Shown piece after piece: positions 6,287 to 13,067 of a stretch of 13,067 nt of DNA. Origin of the DNA: Bacteroidota bacterium (GTDB lineage: Bacteria; Bacteroidota; Bacteroidia; Chitinophagales; Chitinophagaceae); contig JAEZRB010000049.1 in NCBI GenBank assembly GCA_023412975.1, positions 1 to 13,067 on the forward strand, in the 5' to 3' direction. The position numbers and the translations under genes were made by a program. Each line of letters opens with the position of its first letter. Within the stretch, counting starts at the first letter, position 1. The notes under the pieces were generated by a model. The model saw only the letters and a program-made list of their open reading frames with translations, was not told the origin of the DNA and ran no database searches.

Positions 6287-8656
6287 GTGTTGCAAAAGTT
6301 GATTTTTTCTTTACTTGTTTTTTGTTGTGCGGTGCAAAGCCCGGCACAACATTATTTTGATAACCGTATATCAGTGCCTGCCGACCTCCCGGCGCCCGTG
6401 ATGGACGCGGTAAAGGATATGGCATACTGGCTGGAGAAAAGTACTTCGCACCCTTTTGTGATACGTCAGTCGGATAATGCGGTACAGCAGAAGAGCATAC
6501 AACTGGTATGGGCCGACAGATCCGACCTGCCGCAGGCAGTGAAGCAACAACTGAATGGTGACGGCCAGTCATTTTACCTGTCGGTTGATAATAAGAGGGG
6601 CGTACGCATAACAGGCACAGGTACCAACTCGTTCAACAACGGGATCTATACCTTTTTGCAGGAGCTTGGCTTCAGGTGGTATATGCCCGGTGATGCATGG
6701 ACGATAGTGCCCCCGGTGTTTAAAAGAAATATTACCATCAACAAAGTGTACACGCCCGATTTTCGCAATCGTTCCTATGCGGGTACAGGTGGCGTAAATG
6801 CTATACCGGGTACAGATCCGCAAAACACTTTTAAATCCGACTATAATACGTGGAACAGGCGCAACCGTTTCAATACAGACTACCCTGTGAAAGGACATGC
6901 TGGTCATTTGTTTTATAATTACCATAAGAAGGTGCTGGATGCCCATCCAAACTGGTTTTGTAATGGAAAGATCAACCGCTATGGGCGAATGGATATCAGC
7001 CATTCCAAAGTAGTTAACCTGTTTACCGAATGGGCGCTAAGCCAGGTAAAGAAGGACGATAGGTTTCCCACTATAGGCATTGATCCTTCCGATGGTGCCG
7101 GTGGTAAGGATGACTGCCTGCCATCAGGTATGAAGCAGATCAAAACGTGGTCGGATAAATATTTCTGGCTGGCCAACCAGGTGGCACAGCGTCTCGACAA
7201 AAATGATACGAAAACACAGGTGCAGCTCTATGCCTATGCTAACCACGCTGCCACCCCTTCATTTGCGCTGGAAAAGAATGTGTTTCCCGTCATCATTCCT
7301 TACGCCTTTCAGAATGTGACAGAACCTGAAAATTTTATAAAACAGTGGAGTGATAAAATGGAAGGCCGCCCTATCGGTATCTACGACTACTGGAATATCA
7401 CGCAATGGAGCAGTGGGGTGCCCCAGTTTAATATTTACCAGATCCCGGTGAAGCTGCGGGTTTGGAAAAAGTACAATGTAAGCACTATCAACCTGGAGTC
7501 AACCAATGGCAAAGGAGCCATGGGGCATGTATTATGGCTGGGCTCGCAGATGATGTGGGATACACAGCTATCATTCGACAGCCTTTACCACGATTTCCTC
7601 AGCACCTGCTTTGGGCCCGCTGCCGGCGATGTAAAGAATATGTACGATCGCTGGAGCCGCAATTACCAGGAGGCGCTGGAGGTAAACCTGAGCCTGCGCG
7701 ATCTTGCTGCTGCTTCCGCCAAAACCAGCGACCCGGCCATCCACGCAAGGCTGAGGGAACTGAAGGCCTATGTGCACTACCTGAAATTGTTTTATGATTA
7801 CAGGGCCAACACCAAATCGGGGGCTGCGTTTCAAAAGCTGACAGACTATATTCATGATATACATGACCTGCGACTGGTACAAACTTCAGCATTGCTGGAG
7901 CGATATATTAAACCACCCAAAGATTATAAACCTGCTGCCCGCCGCGGTACGGTTTCCGCTGCCCGACGTATAGACATCGAATCGCAGTTCCGCCAAAACC
8001 TCAGGCAGCATGCCACTACTTACCAGATCAGCGACCTTAGGTTTGATTTGTCACGTGCAAAAGCGATAACCTCGGAAAAACAGGTTTCGCCAAAATTCAT
8101 CAACGGCAGGAATGAATATCTTTTTCACCTTCCTGCAGCCACCGTGTTTGAGATGAAGGCCGGCGCCGGTAAAGAAACCAAACTGACCATCACAGGCGGC
8201 AGCCGCAAATGGGTGGATCAGATGATACCGGCTACAAAAGATGGCTATACCACCATAAAACTGCAATTGCCGGCCGGTGACTATAACCTGAGCTTCGGCG
8301 AGTTTGCCCGTTTTTCCCGGATCATATTACCCACGGATATAGTATTCCTGTCGCGGGGCATATCCTATTACGACAATGCAGGCTATCCCCTGCATTATGT
8401 ATATATACCGCGCGATGTGGACGCCATTGTGTACCAGGATGAGAAGGGTCCGGGCGTCAATAAAAGAGGTTTTTGGCTCGATCCCGCCGGTAAGAAAGTA
8501 GAACCAAAGAAATTAAGTGGCAATGTATATATAGTACCCGTGCCGGCGCAACACCGCGGCAAGGTATGGACGCTGAATATAGGACATCGCTCGTTCAAGA
8601 TGCTGAATATTCCCAATCATTTCTCATTGCGAAAATTCCAATACAAGGAAGACTGA
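6287..8656 (+). CDS. Secreted DUF4838-like protein, putative carbohydrate-active enzyme
   Basis: This 789-residue protein starts with GTG at 6287, the first in-frame start after a stop at 6272-6274; the TTG at 6290 is the alternative. Residues 1-21 (KLIFSLLVFCCAVQSPAQ) form a signal peptide of the ordinary type, without a proper lipobox. Residues 22-145 resemble the small N-terminal domain of GH20 and GH67 enzymes (GTGTNSFNNGIYTFLQELGF at 110-129). Residues 150-460 resemble DUF4838: AHPNWF at 219-224, GIDPSDG at 264-270, LYAYANH at 314-320, GIYDYWN at 364-370, LESTNG at 403-408 and MMWDTQLSFDSLYHDFLSTC at 422-441. A helical stretch (about 460-590) and a beta-rich C-terminal part (about 600-780) follow. 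The product should act in the periplasm or outside the cell. A glycoside hydrolase or polysaccharide-modifying role is likely, but DUF4838 activity is not established to my knowledge. It sits inside the assembly operon, so its substrate may be the operon's own polymer. Confidence 0.8.
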   Translation: MLQKLIFSLLVFCCAVQSPAQHYFDNRISVPADLPAPVMDAVKDMAYWLEKSTSHPFVIRQSDNAVQQKSIQLVWADRSDLPQAVKQQLNGDGQSFYLSVDNKRGVRITGTGTNSFNNGIYTFLQELGFRWYMPGDAWTIVPPVFKRNITINKVYTPDFRNRSYAGTGGVNAIPGTDPQNTFKSDYNTWNRRNRFNTDYPVKGHAGHLFYNYHKKVLDAHPNWFCNGKINRYGRMDISHSKVVNLFTEWALSQVKKDDRFPTIGIDPSDGAGGKDDCLPSGMKQIKTWSDKYFWLANQVAQRLDKNDTKTQVQLYAYANHAATPSFALEKNVFPVIIPYAFQNVTEPENFIKQWSDKMEGRPIGIYDYWNITQWSSGVPQFNIYQIPVKLRVWKKYNVSTINLESTNGKGAMGHVLWLGSQMMWDTQLSFDSLYHDFLSTCFGPAAGDVKNMYDRWSRNYQEALEVNLSLRDLAAASAKTSDPAIHARLRELKAYVHYLKLFYDYRANTKSGAAFQKLTDYIHDIHDLRLVQTSALLERYIKPPKDYKPAARRGTVSAARRIDIESQFRQNLRQHATTYQISDLRFDLSRAKAITSEKQVSPKFINGRNEYLFHLPAATVFEMKAGAGKETKLTITGGSRKWVDQMIPATKDGYTTIKLQLPAGDYNLSFGEFARFSRIILPTDIVFLSRGISYYDNAGYPLHYVYIPRDVDAIVYQDEKGPGVNKRGFWLDPAGKKVEPKKLSGNVYIVPVPAQHRGKVWTLNIGHRSFKMLNIPNHFSLRKFQYKED

Positions 8657-8662
8657 TCTACG

Positions 8663-9886
8663 ATGGATGAAAAAAAAGTTCTTTACCTCACTTACGATGG
8701 CATTACTGATCCGCTGGGTCAATCGCAAATACTGCCATACCTGAAGGGTTTATCGGCATTTGGATACCGCTTCACCATCCTGAGCTTTGAAAAAAAAGAC
8801 CGTTACCACAAACAGAAGGACCGTATCAATGAAATGATGCGAGAAGCGGGAATAGAATGGGTGCCGCTGTCATTCAGTACACGCCCCCCATTACTTGCAA
8901 AGTTTTATGATGCGGTGCGCATGCGAAAGAAAGCAGCTAAGCTGCAGCAAAAAAACCACTACCACATGGTGCACTGCCGGAGCTATATTGCTGCCGACGT
9001 GGGCCTGCACATGAAAAGGATCTTCGGCGTTAAATTCTTCTTCGACATGCGGGGGTTCTGGGCCGATGAAAAAAAAGATGGCGGCTCCTGGAATACAAAC
9101 CGGTTTGTGTTTCGCAAAGTATACCACTATTATAAAAAAAAGGAAGCGGATTATTTGCGTTATGCCGATGCCATTATCTCACTAACCCATGCCGGCAGGC
9201 GCGAGCTCATGCGCTGGCCTGCCTATAACCCACAGACAGATGTAAAGGTCATTCCCTGCTGTGCCGATATGGAGCTTTTCTCGCTTACCGGCAAAGAGCA
9301 GCAGCAGCAGGCAAAGCAGGCGATAGGTGTAGCCGCCGCCGACCTGGTACTAAGCTATCTCGGCAGTGTGGGCACCTGGTATATGCTGCATGAAATGTTG
9401 CTGTTTTTCCAGCAGTTAAAGCGGAGGTATGCCCATGCAAAGTTTTTGTTTATTTCTCATTCGCCTGCGCAGGAGATACTGGGTGCGGCAGAAGGTATGG
9501 GCCTGCAGGGGGCCGATTTTATCATAAGACAAGCCACCCGCCATGAAGTACCTTTCTTTATGAAAGCGTCGGACATCAATATTTCTTTTATCAAACCTGT
9601 ATATTCCAAAATATCCAGTTCGCCTACCAAGCTGGGCGAAGTACTGTCGATGGGTATCCCAGTCATCTGCAACAGTGGTGTGGGCGATGTAAAGGAAATA
9701 GTGGAGCAGGCATCGGCAGGTGTGGTGATAGATGGATTTACTACGTCCGACTTTGATGCAGCCATTGATAAGATTCCGGCATTGCTGAACATTCAACCCG
9801 CCGACATCCGCAATGGTGTAAAGGATATTTTCGACCTGGAAAAAGGAATTGAGTTATATAAACAGGCCTACAGCGAAGTATTATAA
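8663..9886 (+). CDS. GT4-type glycosyltransferase
   Basis: This is a 407-residue soluble GT-B glycosyltransferase. The N-terminal lobe starts with VLYLTYDGITDPLGQSQILP at 6-25, a signature of one branch of GT4 enzymes in which the DPLGxSQ loop replaces the usual GG loop. It continues with HCRSYIAADVG at 104-114 and FFFDMRGFWADE at 125-136. The donor lobe has LSYLGSVGTWY at 230-240, INISFIKP at 305-312 and SSSPTKLGEVLSMGIPVI at 318-335. In this branch the first glutamate of the EX7E pair is replaced by a serine-rich SSPTKLGE segment, leaving E326; I recall this as normal for the branch rather than a defect. It should add one sugar to the lipid-linked oligosaccharide; donor and linkage are unknown. 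ATG at 8663 is 6 nt after the previous stop. A glutamine-rich patch (KEQQQQAKQ at 211-219) sits in the inter-lobe region. Confidence 0.9.
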   Translation: MDEKKVLYLTYDGITDPLGQSQILPYLKGLSAFGYRFTILSFEKKDRYHKQKDRINEMMREAGIEWVPLSFSTRPPLLAKFYDAVRMRKKAAKLQQKNHYHMVHCRSYIAADVGLHMKRIFGVKFFFDMRGFWADEKKDGGSWNTNRFVFRKVYHYYKKKEADYLRYADAIISLTHAGRRELMRWPAYNPQTDVKVIPCCADMELFSLTGKEQQQQAKQAIGVAAADLVLSYLGSVGTWYMLHEMLLFFQQLKRRYAHAKFLFISHSPAQEILGAAEGMGLQGADFIIRQATRHEVPFFMKASDINISFIKPVYSKISSSPTKLGEVLSMGIPVICNSGVGDVKEIVEQASAGVVIDGFTTSDFDAAIDKIPALLNIQPADIRNGVKDIFDLEKGIELYKQAYSEVL

Positions 9887-9902
9887 TTTTTTTGGAAAAA
9901 GT

Positions 9903-11000
9903 ATGAAGAAAATATTAGTGCTGTGTCCATACCCCGAGGATGTGGCACCAAGCCAGCGGTTAAAATTTGAACAGTATTATGATAGCTTCAGGCAGGCCAA
10001 CTATAAAGTAACTGTCAGCCCGTTTATCAGCCTTGCATTTTGGAGAATAATATATAAAAAAGGACACTTTGGACTCAAAGTCTGGCATACGCTTGTGGGT
10101 TATTGGCGGCGGCTGCAGGATCTGGCAAGGATAAGATCTTATGACATCGTTTATATTCACCTTTGGGTGACACCATTGGGCCCAACGCTTTTTGAAAGGT
10201 TGACCAGGCTGCTGGCAAAAAGGGTGATCTTTGATATTGATGACCTGGTTTATTTGAAAGATGTAACCAGCAAAGCCAATCCGTTGATCAGCAAATTAAA
10301 AGGTGCTGATAAGCCGCTTTACCTGATGCGGGTGGCAGAACACGTGATCACCTGCACACCATACCTTGACAGTTTTGTACGAAAGCTGAACCCCAACACC
10401 ACGGATATTTCGTCTACGGTGGATACAGACGCTTACCTTCCGCGTGAAGACTATAGTATACAACAGGATAAACCGGTATTGGGGTGGAGTGGTAGCCAAA
10501 GTACTTCACAATATCTCTACCTGCTCACTGATGTGTTGAAAAAAGTAAAGGAGAAGGTTGATTTCAGGTTGCTGGTAATGGGTGATGCGAGTTTCTCTAT
10601 CGATGGGCTTGATGTGGAAGCAAAAGCATGGTCCAGGGATTATGAGCTGGAAACGATCGCCCGGTTCGATATTGGGCTGTATCCATTACCTGATGAGGAG
10701 TGGGTGCTGGGAAAAAGCGGTCTGAAGGCAATTCAGTATATGGCCATGGGAATTCCTACTATTGCCACTGCCATTGGCGCCAATTTTCGCGTTATAGAGG
10801 ATGGTAAAAGTGGTTTCCTCGTTAAGAATCAGGAGGAATGGGCACAAAGATTACTTGAGCTTATCGAAAGCCCTACCCTAAGGGAAAGTATTGGTAGACA
10901 GGCCAGGCGTCGGGTAGAAGAAAATTTTTCTATACAGGTCAACAGGAAAGCCTACCTGGACGTATTGGCTAAAGTTTTAAATAAAAACCAGACAGCGTAG
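9903..11000 (+). CDS. GT4-like glycosyltransferase
   Basis: I start this at the ATG at 9903, giving 365 residues, because KKILVLCPYPEDVAPSQRL is the normal beginning of this branch. The in-frame TTG at 9849 would add 18 unconserved residues and lie inside the upstream gene. The N-terminal lobe includes DIVYIHLWVTPLGP at 81-94 and RVIFDIDDLVYLKD at 107-120, the IDDL element common in this branch. The donor lobe has LGWSGSQSTSQYL at 193-205, LLVMGDAS at 223-230 and a PLPDEEWVLGKSGLKAIQYM block at 261-280 running into AMGIPTIAT, where GKSGLKAIQY does the work of the usual EX7E region. It is a retaining GT-B glycosyltransferase likely to extend the repeat unit. A 16-nt T- and A-rich spacer separates it from the upstream stop; a GGAAAAAG run just before the ATG may act in initiation. 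It ends in TAG. Confidence 0.88.
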   Translation: MKKILVLCPYPEDVAPSQRLKFEQYYDSFRQANYKVTVSPFISLAFWRIIYKKGHFGLKVWHTLVGYWRRLQDLARIRSYDIVYIHLWVTPLGPTLFERLTRLLAKRVIFDIDDLVYLKDVTSKANPLISKLKGADKPLYLMRVAEHVITCTPYLDSFVRKLNPNTTDISSTVDTDAYLPREDYSIQQDKPVLGWSGSQSTSQYLYLLTDVLKKVKEKVDFRLLVMGDASFSIDGLDVEAKAWSRDYELETIARFDIGLYPLPDEEWVLGKSGLKAIQYMAMGIPTIATAIGANFRVIEDGKSGFLVKNQEEWAQRLLELIESPTLRESIGRQARRRVEENFSIQVNRKAYLDVLAKVLNKNQTA

Positions 11001-11041
11001 GAATAGCAAGGCTTATTCAGGCAATTAATTACCTAACTGTG

Positions 11042-12235
11042 ATGCAAAAAAGAAAGATTCCATTTGACATCCTTGATTCCATACGGGGCATAGCTTCACT
11101 GTATGTAGTGATCGCGCATTGCAGGGGCGTATTGTGGATTGGTGGCGCAGGGTATTCCGAAAAATTTCCGCGTTCGGGATGGGATATAGGTGAATACCTG
11201 ATGGTGGGCAGTAGCCTGCTTACCAGGCTCGCAGTAGAGTTCGTTATCGTTTTCTTTGTATTGTCGGGGTTTTCAATTGCGCATAGTTTATCAGGCGCCA
11301 ACGCATCACCACTACCTTTTTACAAAAGGCGACTTGTGCGCATTTACCCCTCCTATATAGTGGCCTTGTTTTGGGCCATATTGGTGTACCTGCTTACTCG
11401 TTACCTGTTTCCCGAATGGTACGATGGTACCCTGACCGGTTTTTCATTTGAGCGCACCAGGGAAATGAATAATTTCCTGGAGCCGGCGGTATTGCTGAAG
11501 AATTTATTTTATATGCCGTCGGCGGGATTAATATCTCCCTTCTGGTCGCTTACTTACGAGGTGATCTTCTATTTACTGGCGCCATTTTTAATACGCCGGT
11601 TAAACCTGTACCTCGGGTTATCGGTGTTGTTTTACTTAGCAAATCTTGCCCTGCCCGGTACGATGAAGTCAATAGGCCTTCCATTGTACTTCTACAATTT
11701 CCTGTTTGTATATAATATTTACTTCGCCATTGGTATGGGGGTATATAAGTATTTTGACAGGATAATGGAGTTTGCAGGTCGTTTTGGCAAAAAGGTTTTG
11801 TTGGCCATGATGCTGGCTGCGCTGGCTTCCATGTATGCCTTTAATTTCAAAAGCGGTAGTGAAAATGCCAGTGGATTTATTCTATCGGCAATCCTGGGTG
11901 TGTTGTTGATTGTCTATTTTGTGCGTTACCAGGTGCGAATCAAATGGTTGATGAAAACCGGCGAATTTAGTTACACTTTGTATATTACCCATTTTGCAAG
12001 CGTTTATCTCTACCTCGCTATATACTGGTGGCTATTTTCTCCCGACACACCCTATATTCTCAATTATTTTGTTTGGATACCGGCTATAGCATTTTGTTTA
12101 CTCATTGCTTTTGTACAGTTCAAACTGGTGGAAGAAAAGACCAAGCATATCCTCAATCGCCTCAGGACAAGGAAAGAAACGCGGATGGCGACAAATAATG
12201 ATCTTATTGCTCCGGCAACTGAAAAGATCACCTAA
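11042..12235 (+). CDS. Membrane acyltransferase, acyltransferase-3 (OafA-like) family
   Basis: From the ATG at 11042 this encodes 397 residues; a GTG codon immediately upstream (11039) is less likely. The protein is an integral membrane enzyme with about ten hydrophobic segments. The N-terminal motif FDILDSIRGIASLYVVIAHC contains the family's RG element and the catalytic histidine followed here by C. FYKRRLVRIYPSYIVALFWA (the RRxxRIYP signature) and SPFWSLTYEVIFYLLAPF (the FWSLxxE signature) follow. Members of PF01757 such as OafA move acyl groups, usually acetyl, across the inner membrane onto polysaccharides in the periplasm, so it probably O-acylates the flipped repeat unit or polymer. It lacks the C-terminal SGNH domain of the longer class and ends with a short basic, hydrophilic cytoplasmic tail. 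It is the last plus-strand gene; its final 8 nt overlap the convergent gene. A 41-nt gap separates it from the upstream gene. Confidence 0.92.
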   Translation: MQKRKIPFDILDSIRGIASLYVVIAHCRGVLWIGGAGYSEKFPRSGWDIGEYLMVGSSLLTRLAVEFVIVFFVLSGFSIAHSLSGANASPLPFYKRRLVRIYPSYIVALFWAILVYLLTRYLFPEWYDGTLTGFSFERTREMNNFLEPAVLLKNLFYMPSAGLISPFWSLTYEVIFYLLAPFLIRRLNLYLGLSVLFYLANLALPGTMKSIGLPLYFYNFLFVYNIYFAIGMGVYKYFDRIMEFAGRFGKKVLLAMMLAALASMYAFNFKSGSENASGFILSAILGVLLIVYFVRYQVRIKWLMKTGEFSYTLYITHFASVYLYLAIYWWLFSPDTPYILNYFVWIPAIAFCLLIAFVQFKLVEEKTKHILNRLRTRKETRMATNNDLIAPATEKIT

Positions 12236-13067
12236 GCCGGAAAAACTTTTTGGTGGCTGGCATTTTGGAATAATAAAGGAGCACTAGGCTGGCTATGAAA
12301 AAATTAAGGCAGGGAATGCGGTATCGCGATAGCGCTCCGAAATTGTATGAGGAAATTCCCACTGCAAAAGCAAACACAATTGTGAAAGCCAGGAAGAACT
12401 GGATATTGGGGTCTTTCCTGATGCCATTGATAATACCTCCCAACCCAATGGTAAAAAGTACTTTTAAAGTGAAGAAAATAAATAACGAGGCTTCCAGCGC
12501 ATTGAAGAATACAATCGGTTTTCGGGATTCCCAGAGATAGGGTCTGAATAAGGATACGTTTACAGCAGCCGGCAGCTTAGCCAGCATACCCAGCGGCGAG
12601 GGGTCTATATTACCAAGATCATATCCCGAGCCTTCATTCTCTGTTGACACGTATAAGAGGTAGTCGCGGGTGGTGGCAGATGTCTGTGCAATATTCTCAA
12701 GAGAATACTTCCCAAGTTCATTGGCAAATGATCTTGCGAAAATGAAAAAGCCGATAATAACCCCGGCAATTATAAACGTTTTCAATGCAAGTCTTAATCC
12801 ACTGTTGGAAATTTTCTGCGAATACTGGAATAGAATCCAAAGAAGCAGGGCCGGTATAAATATCAGTAGAATATACATTTTAATAGTAGCCAGTAAGTAT
12901 ATGCAGATAGCGATGGGCACCAGATAGGAAAGTTTCACCTTCTTTTGAATAAGTAATTTAAAAGTGAAATATGTCAACCATCCCAGTGCTGTCATACAAA
13001 CCGTATCCTTAAATATTCCCGATCCCCAGATAATGGAGCTGGGAATAAACAGGAATGCAATGGCCAT
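12228..13067 (-). CDS. Polytopic membrane protein, putative polysaccharide polymerase (Wzy-like), 5' end missing
   Basis: This gene is read on the minus strand from the right edge; 279 residues are visible, ending in TGA at 12230-12228. The ATG at the window edge may be internal, because the visible part begins in a hydrophobic segment and related Bacteroidota proteins, as I recall them, have several more membrane segments before this point. Visible features are FIPSSIIWGSGIFKD at 7-21, about six hydrophobic segments, a large probable periplasmic loop at about 112-185 containing SLFRPYLWES (172-181), and GALSRYRIPCLNFF (244-257) before a last membrane segment. The PSxxxWGSGxxKD, RPxxWE and RYRIP elements recur in polymerase-like or EpsG-like membrane proteins of Bacteroidota polysaccharide loci. 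A role in joining repeat units in the periplasm is therefore reasonable, but Wzy proteins diverge too much for certainty. G+C is fairly low (21 of 60 at 12781-12840). Confidence 0.72.
   Translation of the reverse strand: MAIAFLFIPSSIIWGSGIFKDTVCMTALGWLTYFTFKLLIQKKVKLSYLVPIAICIYLLATIKMYILLIFIPALLLWILFQYSQKISNSGLRLALKTFIIAGVIIGFFIFARSFANELGKYSLENIAQTSATTRDYLLYVSTENEGSGYDLGNIDPSPLGMLAKLPAAVNVSLFRPYLWESRKPIVFFNALEASLFIFFTLKVLFTIGLGGIINGIRKDPNIQFFLAFTIVFAFAVGISSYNFGALSRYRIPCLNFFIASLVLLYYSKMPATKKFFRLR

Noticed and set aside
6287..6350. Lipoprotein signal in the DUF4838-like protein
   Set aside because: The cysteines at residues 13-14 are preceded by V-F rather than a small residue at -1, so a type I signal peptide fits better than a lipobox.
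6569..7003. 144-codon open frame on the minus strand
   Set aside because: It is antisense to the DUF4838-like gene, whose sense frame has a signal peptide and family motifs. The shadow has no motif or initiation context.
7462..7797. 111-codon open frame on the plus strand
   Set aside because: It is an alternate frame inside the DUF4838-like gene, low in complexity and with no family resemblance.
9881..9902. Possible promoter or terminator in the T-rich run between two glycosyltransferase genes
   Set aside because: There is TA followed by TTTG, but the spacing is 5 nt instead of the 2 nt of the Bacteroidota TAnnTTTG element. No hairpin precedes the T run, so neither a promoter nor an intrinsic terminator is supported.
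9849..9902. Upstream TTG start for the second of the paired GT4 genes
   Set aside because: It would add 18 residues that do not fit the family and would overlap the previous gene by 38 nt. The ATG at 9903 gives the normal N-terminus.
12236..12260. AAAAACTTTTT inverted repeat as a terminator between the convergent genes
   Set aside because: It is a short all-A/T palindrome without a loop or G+C stem and lies inside the coding end of the minus-strand gene. It is too weak to call.
12295..12927. Two plus-strand open frames (12295-12540 and 12670-12927)
   Set aside because: Both are antisense to the polymerase-like membrane gene, whose minus-strand frame has clear membrane segments and recurrent motifs.

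Overview
The window is a stretch of a surface-polysaccharide (O-antigen, capsule or exopolysaccharide) biosynthesis locus, almost certainly from a Bacteroidota bacterium and plausibly from the Chitinophagales/Chitinophagaceae. The taxon is inferred from three things: mostly no convincing Shine-Dalgarno sequences, a DUF4838-type secreted protein, and a polymerase-like membrane protein of a type I associate with this phylum. No taxonomic marker gene is present, so the assignment is tentative. I see no RNA gene, IS element, CRISPR array or integrase.

Layout. Ten genes lie head to tail on the plus strand (1-12235), with overlaps or gaps of at most 45 nt, and look like one transcription unit. They are: a left-truncated hexapeptide-repeat acyltransferase (1-558); a GT2 glycosyltransferase fused to a degenerate cytidylyltransferase-like domain (555-1937); a GT-B-like transferase with HP and ST motifs (1937-3145); a Wzx-type flippase (3132-4403); a GT4 glycosyltransferase (4449-5513); a class I SAM methyltransferase (5506-6282); a secreted DUF4838-like protein (6287-8656); two more GT4-type glycosyltransferases (8663-9886 and 9903-11000); and an acyltransferase-3 membrane protein (11042-12235). 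On the minus strand, converging on the last gene and overlapping it by 8 nt, is a multi-spanning membrane protein cut by the right edge (12228-13067), best read as a polysaccharide-polymerase-like (Wzy-like) protein.

How the genes would work together (inference). Four or five glycosyltransferases build a repeat unit on a lipid carrier at the inner face of the cytoplasmic membrane. The soluble acyltransferase, the methyltransferase and the membrane acyltransferase decorate it, and the flippase exports it. The minus-strand protein could polymerise it in the periplasm, and the secreted DUF4838 protein could trim or remodel the product. No initiating phosphoglycosyltransferase, chain-length regulator, Wza-type exporter or nucleotide-sugar pathway gene is visible, so the locus continues outside the window.

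Two things stand out. First, base composition breaks sharply: hand-counted 60-base blocks in the first three genes give 27-35% G+C, and blocks from about 3181 to 10800 give 50-62%. The break falls within the first codons of the flippase gene, suggesting a swapped-in cassette. Second, the GT2 protein in that cassette carries a C-terminal domain resembling CMP-sugar synthetases whose active-site signatures look eroded, next to a GT-B protein with motifs also found in bacterial sialyltransferases. This is the least ordinary part of the window.
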